From the NCBI GenBank assembly GCA_030142905.1, contig JASJOG010000044.1, positions 1,632,001 to 1,696,000 of the forward strand: a stretch of DNA of 64,000 bases, given 5' to 3'. This document shows, one piece after another, positions 33,759 through 45,349 of this stretch; positions within the stretch are counted from its first letter, which is position 1; every line of letters starts with the position of its first letter. Source of the stretch: Heliopora coerulea. Taxonomy: Eukaryota; Cnidaria; Anthozoa; Scleralcyonacea; Helioporidae. The translations under genes and the position numbers were made by a program. Under the pieces are notes generated by a model. That model did no database searches. It was not told the DNA's origin and was given only the letters and a program-made list of their open reading frames with translations.

Positions 33759-36700
33759 ATGGGACTTGGAGTAAAGGTAGCTCAGAGCTGCCTCGTTGCA
33801 TTTAATTTCATATTCGTGGTAAGTGAGATGAGTTTATTTGTAGAACGTGCATAATATATGAAATGCCTTTAATTTGTTTATGCATGGTTTCAAGGGAAAC
33901 GTGTAATATTTTGCGTCGTTAAAAGCTATAGTTTGTTTTGTCAAGTTTAACTCTCGGAGGTGGATCGTTCATAACTGTTTTATCTGGTATAGCGTATTCA
34001 ATGGCAGGTCGCATTAACTCGTAGTCGTAGGACATTGCAACCTTTCTTGAAAACGTCGCATTTCTGTAAACGTTCCTCAACCTGCTCGCTTTTGAGCGTG
34101 TAGTTAGGGATTAAGCCTGGATGAATAGTTTGCTAGGTAGAACCGTGAAAAAGAAGACTGCATAAGCCTTGTTCAAACTGAACAAACCGATATTAAAAAA
34201 ATCATAAATCTGCTAGTGAATCCCTCTTCAATGCAGCATCACGAACGATAAACATTGCGAAACGCCAACCTGTTACAAACAAAATTCTTCATTTGAAATT
34301 TTGCGTCTGTTACAGTGCTAAAATTTGTGTTTGGAGGTCGATGTCCATACGAGTTAACTTCTTTGGTGTATCAGGCTGGAAACAGTTTTTGAAGATTCGG
34401 TCAAATGCTTTGAATTTTATTGATCAAGCGTGCGTAGTTCAGTTAATTACACATTTGGTCTTGGTAGGGTTGTGATTTGTGAAAGGGCACGGCTTATCCG
34501 TGTCCCTGATTGTTTCCGGGTTTTTACTTTCCCTACCGACGTGTGTTCAAAGATTTGATGAGATCGTGGCTCCTTAGATGTAGTTTTGGTATTTTGATAT
34601 TGAAAGAAATCCGAATTTCGGTAAGGATAGCAACTGTGGATTGCGTTTCATTTGAAATGTTAAAATCTGAATTTTATAACCTCCCATGAATGCTTGGCTA
34701 ACGAACCGTATTAATCCCCGTCAGAAGCCGTGTTTTTCAGTGTGTTCTTGTTTGCAAAGTTGTTGGTTCCAGTTACTTTTGGCTGGGTTTGTCACCCAGT
34801 GTAATATTAACCCAGTGCAACTGACTCCTACTTAAACCTCTTTATGATATTAAGAAAGATCTACAGTGTAAAATCCTTAGGGTGTGTAAGAATTTTTGTT
34901 TTTTTTGTTTAGCTAATTCAATTTGCATTATAATTAGAAAAGCTCGTTTTAAAGACTGTTGTCTAAATTATTGGCGAAGGGGTACTCGAGTTTGTAGTCC
35001 TAATTTGCATAAGTTTGTAAGTTAAATATATTTCAGATGTTGGGTCATGTTTCTTTCGAATGAAATGTTAACTGGTGGATGTGATTGTTGGGTCTAGTTC
35101 ATCACTCTGGTAAATACAGTTATCTTCCCAGAACATGGTTCCTATATGTGTATGCTGTATGCCATACACTTGCAAATGTTGTCACATGATCTGAACCCTC
35201 AAGTGCCAGATCTGTATACATCAAGATCAAACAATTTAGGCAGTTTTACTGTTGAAATCATCCTTAAGACACTTCTAGTAACTCCATGTTGGAATGTAGG
35301 GGTGGAATTAGAAAGACATTCATTCTCAATACTAGTGCTGGGAAAATGCTTTTTGAAGTTGTTGTTAGAAGTTGAAGTCTGGGATTCTAATGACAACATC
35401 TGTTCCACTTACTTTTGAAAAATGAAATCCAGAGGTTCAAGGTTATTAAACCCAAGAAACCTTTACAGTTAATTTATCAGGGTTGCTGTGCTGTCTGGCC
35501 CCACCTTTATTTCACAGCTGATTGCATTATGGTCCAATATCTCTTCAACTCTTTGTGGAATAATCTTAAATTTTATTAATTTTTATATTTTCTGTCTTCC
35601 TGATCATACAAACTTGTGCAAACTGTATAACTTGCTAGAGCTCTGCTTACTGGACCACCAGAAGAATTAGACATGAGTCACTTTATGATAAAATTGGCTA
35701 TGGGTACTAACCCTTTTACCAGTTTAATATTTTTGAGCTAACAGTAGTACAAAAAAAATTATTGAAATAACGAAGTATGATAGTTTAACATGTCCAATAA
35801 AGGTGTGGTGTAAAATTCATCTCACCTGAAATAGACGTATAATTTACATGAAAATTAGAAAGGAAGCTGAACTGTCAGTACACTGGATGAAGTATCATGG
35901 AGGATAAAGATTCTGTTAACATTAAACATTTAAAGTTATCGTTTTATTATAATTGTCATTGTTGTACACAAAATGAAAGGTGTTTATGGTATAATGCAGC
36001 CTGTACTTGAGGGGGAAAAGACAGGGCAAAGAACATGAATTCAATTGAGACATCTTGCTGGATTGAAAAGACCAAACAGCACATAAATGGTTTAAATAGA
36101 ATGAATAGGCTTTTGGTAAGGTCATGGAGAGAGCCCATGTATTGAAATACTTGCCCCTTTCATCAAAGTGTATGCCCAGTTTTTATTCCTTGGCCATTGG
36201 CCAACCTGTTGCACATAAACCTTTGTTTTCCAGATAACATCACAACACAAAATTAAAATGCACATAAAACCCTTCTACTAAATTGATGGATATTAAGTTC
36301 TGGAGCATCACATCAAAGGATTTTAAAAACAGCTTTGTGAATAATTATAAAACTGAAGTAGGAAGATACCTGTCTATGTTGTAAAAAATGACTATCCAGA
36401 GTAGCTAACTTTGGTCTAAATTCATATGGTTGTTTTGACCATCTATTCCAACAAATTTATTTGTTTAATTTGTGAAAATTTCTTGATCATGCTGTTGTTC
36501 TTTAGAAATTCAAGTATTGAAATTTTAGTTGACTTTTGTGGTCAGAATGGTTGTGAATTTTTTGTCTACACTCCCCTGAGGAATAATACTAAAAGGTTGA
36601 ACTGTTTCTTTCAATTTTTAATGTTTAACCCTCAATCCAAGAAAATAGAAGTCATCCATTACCAATAGTCACCACGTGGTGACCTTGGTCTCTGGTGGTT

Positions 36701-39700
36701 ACCATGTATCAACAAGTGAAGAACTAAACAAAAATTAGTTCAACCAGCATCACAATCATAATAAACATCACTTTTAATTCACATTATGATCATCAAAGTT
36801 AAACTATTCATTATTTTCATACATTTTGTCATCTCTAGCAGATTGCTTCATGCTTTAAGAAAAAGCAAAAAAGTAACTTTATGTTGGTTTTGGATATATC
36901 TTACGGAGCTTGATATTCAAAAATTTCCAGGGAAGCCCAGATCCCCATAAAATATTTCTCAAACGTTTGGCCCTATTACATGTTACACTAACATATGAGT
37001 CTGCCATATCTTGTTATTTCTCTAGCTGATTGGCCTTGCTGGTGTAATTGCTGGTATTGTCATCAAAGTAAAATATGATGATTACATTAATCTTACTTCC
37101 CACAATATTGGTGGAGTTTCTGTTTTAATGATTGTCCTGGGTGCAATCATCTTTATCGTTGCGTTTCTTGGATGCTGTGGGGCTTTGAAGAAGAATGTGA
37201 CTATGTTGACAATTGTAAGCATTTTATAAAGTTTGCAGTGTAAAATTTCAATTTCTACTAGTAAGTACTTAATTTTACTTGGGAAGAAGGTGCACATGAT
37301 TATTAACAATTGATGAGGCTACATAGCAATGACTGATTTCCATAAATTAGTTTATGAAATCTGGTTTTATTAAGAGTATTAAATAAGCTGCTTTGAACTT
37401 CTAACATTTTCATACAATTCATATGTGAATTTCTGTTCAAAACAAAGTTGTTTTTAGACTCCACATAAAAATTTGATTAAAAAAGTTTCCATTTTTTGAG
37501 CAATAAAATGTGTTTTAATCCAAAGTAGCAGTTGCCTTCAGTAGGTACCCAGTTAGTTACTTAAATCTGCCATTAATGGCATTATCCCTTACCAGTCTGA
37601 GATGTCAACCCTTGATGAGTAAAATCTTTTGGTGTGAGCCACAGCAAAATACTAAAAGTTTAATTCAGATTACATGTATAAGGAGTTATGTAAAAGTTTT
37701 TTGTTGGTCATATAATCATTGAATGTTATCCATTAACTTAATCCCAGTTAAGAATCAAAAATGTTGGCCTGGTTAACCATTTAGTCTTGCATATTTACAA
37801 ACACTACCAGATGCTTAGTAAATAGGTACCACATTCCATAATAAATTAAATTTGATACAATTGTTGTAACAAATTTAATGTAACAAATGTAACAAATTAT
37901 CTTGCAGTACATCATTCTTCTGGTTCTTCTCCTAATAATTGAGGTTGCTGGAGCTATCACAGCATACATTTATAAGGACAAGGTAAGATGTCCCACTGAC
38001 AGATTGTTTTAATTGTTAGCATACTTCACTTGTTTGGTCTTGTCCAGAAGGGTATTCAGTTTCATGTTCATTAAGAGGATCAATTCAAGGTTACTTTAGA
38101 TTTCGAGGGTAGATTCTATGCAAAACATCAGTTTTAAATCTAACATGACAATGATGGAAATTAGAAACTTGCTGCCCTAAAATGAAACAAGAGCCCAAGG
38201 CTCGAAATACCACATGCACAAATGCATGTAAAATTCGAGATGTGCATGTAACTTTTGTCACTTACATGCACTGCGTGCACATAGAAATTTTTACACAGTG
38301 ACTGCATGGGCTGCATTTCATAATCAGCATCATTACCTTAGCTTCAGAGTAATAATTGGACATGGGATGTATTGTTAGTTTGTAGCAAATAGCATATCAA
38401 TATTATTTAGCCAATAATTCAATCATGAATGATTCCAATCCACTGTCCAATCTTATGCCTGTCTTTTTGCCATAATCATCAAGTGAGCCTGCGTTCTGAG
38501 AAGTCTAACTCGAAAACTTCAAGTATACCAAATCATTATTGAAAAGAAGTGAAATTGTATTTTGAGAATTTTTTAGTACGTGTCTGTGCACATAAATAAT
38601 TGGTGGTGCAGGTAGTTAAAAAAATTAGGTGCATGTTGTGGATGTAAGATTTCCCTATTAATTCAAGCCTTGGAGCCACTTACAAAAGTGAGTATACAGT
38701 TAGTACCAGTGTGTTTTGTATTGATGGAATTGTGGTAGTTTGGAATTGTGGTAGTTTGGAATTGTGGTAGTTTGGAATTGTGGTAGTTTGGAATTGTGGC
38801 AGTATGAAATTGTGGCAGTATGAAATTGTGGCAGTATGAAATTGTGGCAGTATGAAATTGTGGCAGTATGAAATTGTGGCAGTACATACCTGGTTGTTCA
38901 TTTAGAACTAGGGATATAGTTATACTTTATATAAATTACTTTTTGCCTCCTGACTACAAACTATTGACTCAATATTTCTGACTTCCTTATGTTATGAACA
39001 TGTTACCAGTAATAGCATATTCTAGTAATTGCTTTATTTTTCACTCCAACACAACATTTACTGACTACTTCATATTATCATACTGTAGCTGAAGGATTAT
39101 GTTAGAGAGGGCATGGACTATGCAATGGATCACTACCAAGAACATAAATATAAAGAAGCTTTTGACACAGTACAAGAAGAGGTAATTTATCTGATTAATA
39201 TTTTAATTGTGGTATCAGCATGTATAAAAATTGTGGAAGGTTGTTGGTGAATTATCTACAATGCACCGAGATGTTTATGGAAGCAAGTGCCTAATATACA
39301 ATTTGACCAGGGGCAGATCCAGCCAAAAATCTGACAGGTGCTCAGCATATGGGTGGCATAGTGTGCATTGCATGTGCATTTGTGATAGGGGGGTCCAGGG
39401 CATACCCCCTGGGAAAATTTTGAAAATTGCGGTGCCTGAAAATGCTATTTTGTGCATTTTCAAGGCACTCTGAACTCATCCTAAATGGTCATCTTTTCAG
39501 ACTTTTTTCATGATTTACAAATTTCAATTAAATTTGCAAAAATATCAATTTCCAATAATTAGCTATACAGTGACCAGAACATATAAACACATGTTTGTAT
39601 ATGTACAGTATTCTTAATATGTCATTGTACAGAACATTTCCAAAACTCATTAATAATTTATGAGGAAAATTCAAATGAAATTGATGTTTAAGGAATGTCT

Positions 39701-42700
39701 GTATACCATGATACAGAACTAATTAACAAAACATTCAATTGGAAGCTTCACAACACTCAACAGGGCAAGCATACAAAGACAAGATTAATATTAGTGATCA
39801 TGAGCATTATGAACAGCTTCAGCCAGGATTGATGAACATGAGTCTTTCTTTCTGGAAATCTCAAGAGCTGCATCAGATAAACACATTGCAAAGGTATTTG
39901 CTTTGCTATTAAAAGCCCCATTGCTGTGCTGCTGTTCAGCCAAAAGATGTGATGAATAATAGAGAGCATACATATATAAATCAATGCTGGTTAGACTATA
40001 GAGGTATATAGTCATGCTCTTACCACCAGTAATGGCCAGAGAACTAGCACTGTACAGGCAGTTCCTATCACCAGAGCTTCTAAAGCAGGTATTAGATTAA
40101 ATGATTAAGTTAATTGAAAGTTCTTTTTCTTAGCAAAGTCTTTGTTAATAAACACAGTTTTTAAATATGTAATAAATAAAAAATAATAAATGATAAATAA
40201 TAATCATTATTTTAATTTACAAATATTATTTAAAGGCAATATATAAACGTATTTTTGGGGTTGCACACAGAAATGGAAGAATGTACAACAACAATTGCCA
40301 CCATGGCACCAAAGCAAGCTATTTATTATCTTCCTTCAAGAGTTACCTTAACTGCTTCAAGAAATTCTGCTTTGACAGGTAAAATTGTCTGTCAGTAGAG
40401 TTCGAACAATAACAAAGGGGTTTTACTTGGACAATCTAGAAGTTCGTGAATATCAACGAAGGTACAAGCAGTCCCAGAGTCCTGACTGCTCACCATCCTA
40501 TCGATATTCGATATTTTATATATATTGGTAAAGATGTTCTCTTACAAGATCTTTTACTTTAAGTGAACAAGTAAAGATATAATTATATAATCTCGAAATT
40601 GCAATTTATAACAAAAGAATTAGACGTTAAACAAAAATATTGTGTAAACAAGGCCTGGCAGGTGGGCAAAGCAGCTATACTACCCATACCGAAGCATATA
40701 TTAAATTATTCATGAGCTAGCTCAGCTACTGCATATTCAATGAATCATTACTAATTTAAAAAATTCACGGTTCCTTGCCTTACTGGGTAGTGGTTTTCGC
40801 AGCGGGATTCCTCATTTTTCGGGAACTGGAGCTTTGCAAAGTGACATAAAGACAGGGAAGGAATCTGACCAGCGACAGCTTTCTTTGCCTCCAAACTAAC
40901 AATTTGCGCGCATTTTTCTTTAAGTAGACAAATCCTTTCCACTTTTTCCTGCAGAAGGAAAGTTTCCATCAAATATATTAAGCAATTTCTGTAAAACATT
41001 CTTGGAAGCCATCGAGAAACGAGGAAAAACAAGTATGATACTGCGACGAACGCCGAGAAGACACAATGAGTGAATGTCTCGCTGCACGTTGTTGCTATCA
41101 GTATGGTTAAATTATATAACATTGTCCGTAGACTGAAGCATTGTGATATGCGGCAGGGTATACGAGATGTTCCCCGGGTGCCGACCAGTGCAGGAATGTG
41201 CTAAACGCGCTCTTCTGATTGGTCTGCACCGCTCTGGATGCTAAAAATAGTGCCCCGGCAAGTTCCACCGGTGCTCCCGCCATTTGTACTCAGTAGGCTT
41301 GGGTAAATTCTGCTCGCAAAATGGCGAATTCTGCCTGCTGGCGCTTCTTATAAAAATCGCAAATTCTGCTCAAAATTTTGCTCAAATTCTGCTCGCAAAT
41401 CAGGCAAGTAGGAAAAGTATGCTAAATGTGTTACTTAAAACTATATTTATTTAGTGAAAAACTTATTTTCAAGTGTAACCTTTCAAAATGGCAATAAAGT
41501 TTAACATTCATAACAAGGTGTTCAATGTTTATGGCTGGGATAATCCAGTATTAAGCAACTCCACATTCCCTTGCCTACCCAAATGCCAGGATTTCTTTAA
41601 ATTCAGTTGTCAAGCACTCGGTCCACTCGTCTATTGAAAGGTTTTTACAGCAATGCTCAATTTGTTGGTTTTTAGTCCATGTTGCTAATTTTCGAAAATT
41701 CTGTTCAAAATTCTGTTCAAAATTCTGCTCAAAATTCTGCTCAAAATTCTGCTCAAAATTCTGCTCAAAATTCTGCTCGAAATTCTGCTCGAAAGGCAGT
41801 TTTCTGCTAGCAGAATTCAACTGATCGTGGTGGCAGATAAGTGACCAGTCACATTTAGTGGCAATTACAAGATTAGGTCCAACTGGAGCAGTAAAACAAA
41901 GAAATCAAACAAACATGAAAATTTACTACTATTCCTTGCAAACAGAAAAACAACTCTCTTCATTATGGTAGCCTTTATTTTGTTTTTTTCCAAAATGCTG
42001 CCATTCACATAACAAGACCATGGGATCAGATTTATTTATATTACTATTTACCTGTAGCAGAAAAATTACAATTCTACATTTTTGCAACCTGCATAGTGCC
42101 TGCATTATCCAGCAAAGAAAAAAGTGTCAAATTAAAGCTTGGCTTCCATATTATAATCACAACAGTCACTACAAATACTGCTATGATTGCAATCAATTAA
42201 TAGGAGCTGTTTTGCCACAAGGATTGTGATCACTATGATTCTTGAAATTTCTTGGACTGCTACAAGGCAGGGTTTACATATGATTTATTTATTTATTTAA
42301 ACTTATTTGAATACAGTAATCCTTCAGAATATGACTGGGTTTGGATTTCCAAGAGGCTATATTTAAACAAATAAGACTATGTACAATTATAATTATCATT
42401 ATTGGTGTGATTGCTGAGGTTATTTTAAATATAAAACTGTTCTAATAATTTTCAAAAACAAAATTGTGATGCAAACATTAGCCAGGGTAAAATGATAGTG
42501 TTAATGGGTTAATCAATAGTTCATCAATGTTGGAGACATTTTATGTGACCAGGAAGTCCTAATTCTTTTGGCAATGAACCCTAAAATAATGTTCTATTTT
42601 CAAAATATTTTTTCAGTATTTCTTAAAATGTTTTTTGACTTTTGACAGCTTTGCCATGCTGCTTTCCTTTTGTTATGCTTTACTTTGGTTGTATTGTTTT

Positions 42701-45327
42701 CATAGCTTAAATGTTGTGGGAAATCTAATTTCTCAGACTGGATAAATCACACCATGCCAGTGCCTAGATCATGTTGTGTGCATAGATTCAATAATGCTTC
42801 TTGTAATCCAACAAATGGCACGTACTATAAAGAGGTAGGTAACATTGAAACCTATGTTATTCTATTTGTTGTACCCCTTTTTGACCTTTAACTTTTCTCT
42901 GAAATATAACATATCACATAATCTTAGCTGCATAATTATAATTTGACATTGTGATACTTAAATTCACAACATAGATCTCTGAAGATACTGTTAGTTTAAA
43001 TAATGATTCATTTATCTGTTATAGGTAAATGATATCTATAACATGTACACTTTCTTGTTTAGGATAAAAGTTCATTTGCTATTAATGTTTTATATTACTT
43101 ATGTTTTGTGTTGCACTTCTTGTCATGAAATTCTTGCCAAATAGAACAATTATTGTTTCCAGTGAAGTGTTTTGTTGCATAAAAATACTTGACATGCCAT
43201 AAATATTAATCCTGTTTTATTTGGGACAACTATTATAGTGTAATAAACTAAAGTGGATCAGATATAAGTTTCAAAGTGTGGAGATACTTTACAAGGACAT
43301 TTATTCACTCTAAAGGGGTAACAAACTGTCCCTTCCACTATTTTCTTTGCTCTATAAATATACCAACCAATAAAAAAATTAAAGGGGAACAAAGAGCCTT
43401 GCTACTGTATACCTTTATTGCATTGTCACAGTAAAGTTATTGTTGTGTTTATGTTAACAGGGCTGTGTAGATGCTCTTTTTGACTATCTGGAAGATCATT
43501 TGGCAGTGATTGGAGGCCTGGCTGTTGCAGTAGCTGTGATTCAGGTGAGTATTTTTTTGAGGTTCCTGCAATCATTAAAGTCTTTCAAGATTGCTCAGTT
43601 GAACCCTTTAATGCCCAGGGCTCATCCCTGTGATGAGTAAATTAAAATAATCATCTGGTTTTAGCCAGAGTAAAATACTAAAGTGCATACTTCCCCTTAT
43701 GGGTTTAAGAAAGAGTGTTTAATCCTTTAATGCCCCTGGCTTATCCCTGCAGTGAGTAAAATTGTCTGGCATTAGCCAGTATAAAATACTAATTAAAGTT
43801 CTTCTTACCCTTTAATGGGTTTTGGTATCTATTACACATGAGCCAGTAGATTACATGCTGTCATGCAAGCTCAAAAGCATAAGTAAGTAACAATACAATA
43901 AATCGGAGCCAATGAAATGGCAAATACCAAAGGTTGGGCATTTATGACTTTTCCCGATCATTTATCATGTGATTTCTTCAGGACAGATCATTCCTCATCA
44001 ATTGGTAAATGGAAATGTAATTTGAATATTTGACAGTCCTTAGTTTCCATATAATTGCTAAGATTGCTAAGATCATTGATGACTGAAGAGTAAACTTGAT
44101 CGCACTGATCAATAATTGGGTTCTTGTTGCTATAAAATTGCTAGAATTGCCACTGAACCAAAATAGTGGCAACGACTGGTTTCCATATTGCTGAGATAGT
44201 TGAGCTGAATTTTGAGCAACCACAGTGATCATAGTGATTAAATGGACATTAGGCTTTAAATTCACTTCATTACTCCAGACTTCAGTTGGCACTTCATACT
44301 AAGTAGTAGATACATGTACACCAAAGTGTACTGATTTTTGAAGTATGGTGGAGTTTTAAAAATCATAGACTACATTCATAAAATGGCTGCCAGGTTTTTT
44401 ATTTTATATGCATTCAAATTAGGCTTTTGAGCCTTGTTCTTGTGTTAAAATTCTTCTGTTTTATAAACACATGAATGAGGCTTGAAAGGGTAATTCAAAT
44501 GTTTCTGAAAGAATTTTATTATGGTGGCCATTTATTTATATAGTAAAAATTGCAGGGACATTATGTTTATCTGGATTATGACTATTGTACCCTTTGCTCA
44601 CCATAATCATTGAGTTCTTGCAGATTGTCTTAAGGGTCATCAAAAGGTTACATGCAAAATGAGGGTTTTTCTGAGTTTGTTTATGATAAAGTCACTCCGT
44701 CCAGAGCAGTGAATCTGTTATTCAAGCATTACATGTACCTTTTCTAAATTCATAAAATTAATTTTACACAATCATGGAATTGTACACTGTCTAAGGTAAG
44801 GTTTGACATACCAGTCAAATCTCGGTGAGTTTGATGATGAGGCAAACCCTGATAAAAGATTTACAGCATCTTTAATCTGAAAATGTAGAGAGTGATGATA
44901 CACTGCAAACATTCTGACTTTGTTAATTATTATTGACATTAAAAAGATTATCAATGCCAGTTCTGACATGATTCTGAATCTGAGACCAGGCTGGCTAATT
45001 GATTGTAAAGTACATGTAAGTTGCTTATTTCGGAAGATTTATCCAAAGATCATCCTGCATGCTTGATCATTGTAACAGAACATTTGAAAGCAATAAATCT
45101 CTGGGAGCTGAGTAATAATTATTGATGATCAAATATTATTGGAACTCATTATTGTGTAACATCCAGTCTCAAGTCTTGAACTTAAAAGGCCTCCACATTT
45201 ATTCTTCTGCATTAGTCTCACTTTGAAATTGTTAGATTCAAAATTTCTTATTTCTCTTAAGGTCATTGGTATCATCTTTTCCTGTGTGGTGCGTCATGAT
45301 GTGAAAGAAGGCTATGGATATGTATGA
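33759..45327 (+). CDS. Tetraspanin, CD63/CD9-like
   Basis: A four-span membrane organiser of 231 aa. Exons: 33759-33818, 37026-37214, 37908-37982, 39089-39181, 42706-42834, 43461-43544, 45262-45327. The total is 696 nt and every intron is phase 0. TM1 is about residues 8-33, TM2 49-72 (ending FLGCCGALK), TM3 82-106 and TM4 193-218. The large loop has LKCCG (Cys 142/143), PRSCC (162/163), Cys 172 and GC 184: six cysteines, the usual three-disulphide pattern. Four N-glycosylation sequons (NFS, NHT, NAS, NGT) are packed in exon 5, plus NLT in the small loop. The short cytosolic tail ends YGYV, a YxxPhi-type endocytic/lysosomal sorting signal in the same position as in CD63. An AATAAA follows at 45344. 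Exact vertebrate orthology cannot be set by eye. Confidence 0.93.
38725..38884. repeat. 16-bp tandem repeat in two variant blocks
   Basis: About five units of TTGTGGTAGTTTGGAA are followed by about six of TTGTGGCAGTATGAAA, in tetraspanin intron 3. The switch between variants is sharp. Confidence 0.9.
39305..39475. repeat. Transposon-derived fragment
   Basis: A GGGGCAGATCCAGCC start and a GGTCCAGGGCATACCCCCTG block resemble the ends and bodies of invertebrate non-autonomous DNA elements. Boundaries are uncertain. It lies in tetraspanin intron 4. Confidence 0.4.
39700..40388 (-). pseudogene. OTU-like cysteine protease fragment, decayed
   Basis: Antisense inside tetraspanin intron 4. Two exon-like pieces join in phase: 40388-40347 (good acceptor CTGACAG, donor GTAACT) and 40079 downward. 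The joined reading contains SKQNFLKQL, then SSGDRNCLYSASSLAITGG, which fits the D-G-N-C-L box of OTU-like proteases with Gly replaced by Arg, then a helical SIDLYMYALYYSSHLLAE and SKANTFAMCLSDAALEIS. A TAA at 39791-39793 and another two codons on interrupt the frame, yet protein-like sequence (SCLCMLALLSVVKLPI) continues in the same frame. It is most likely a pseudogene of a multicopy OTU-like family. The 40751-41122 minus frame could be its upstream exon, but no phase-matched junction was found. Confidence 0.5.
41690..41800. repeat. AAATTCTGCTC tandem repeat
   Basis: About nine 12-bp units of CAAAATTCTGCT/GTT type. Scattered single units lie at 41300-41400, so a larger decayed array probably existed. 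The minus-strand frame NFEQNFEQ is a by-product of the period. Confidence 0.85.
43602..43708. repeat. Palindromic repeat PR
   Basis: A full copy with arms ACCCTTTAATGCCC and CCCCTTATGGGTTT and the core TCTGGTTTTAGCCAGA, in tetraspanin intron 6. A partial copy precedes it at 42478-42512 and another lies at 37600-37665. Confidence 0.75.
43720..43822. repeat. Palindromic repeat PR, adjacent copy
   Basis: A second full copy only 12 bp after the previous one, with the core GTCTGGCATTAGCCAGTATA and the end ACCCTTTAATGGGTTT. Confidence 0.8.
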
Positions 45328-45343
45328 ATTTTTTGTATGTCAA

Positions 45344-45349
45344 AATAAA
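45344..45349 (+). terminator. Polyadenylation signal, tetraspanin
   Basis: AATAAA 17 bp after the stop codon. It implies either a very short 3' UTR or use of a later signal. Confidence 0.5.

Noticed and set aside
38663..38901. Repeat array resembling a CRISPR locus
   Set aside because: Head-to-tail 16-bp repeats without spacers in an animal intron; an ordinary minisatellite.
40751..41122. 123-codon minus-strand open frame as a stand-alone gene
   Set aside because: It may be an upstream exon of the decayed OTU-like gene, but no phase-matched junction was found, so it is not called separately.
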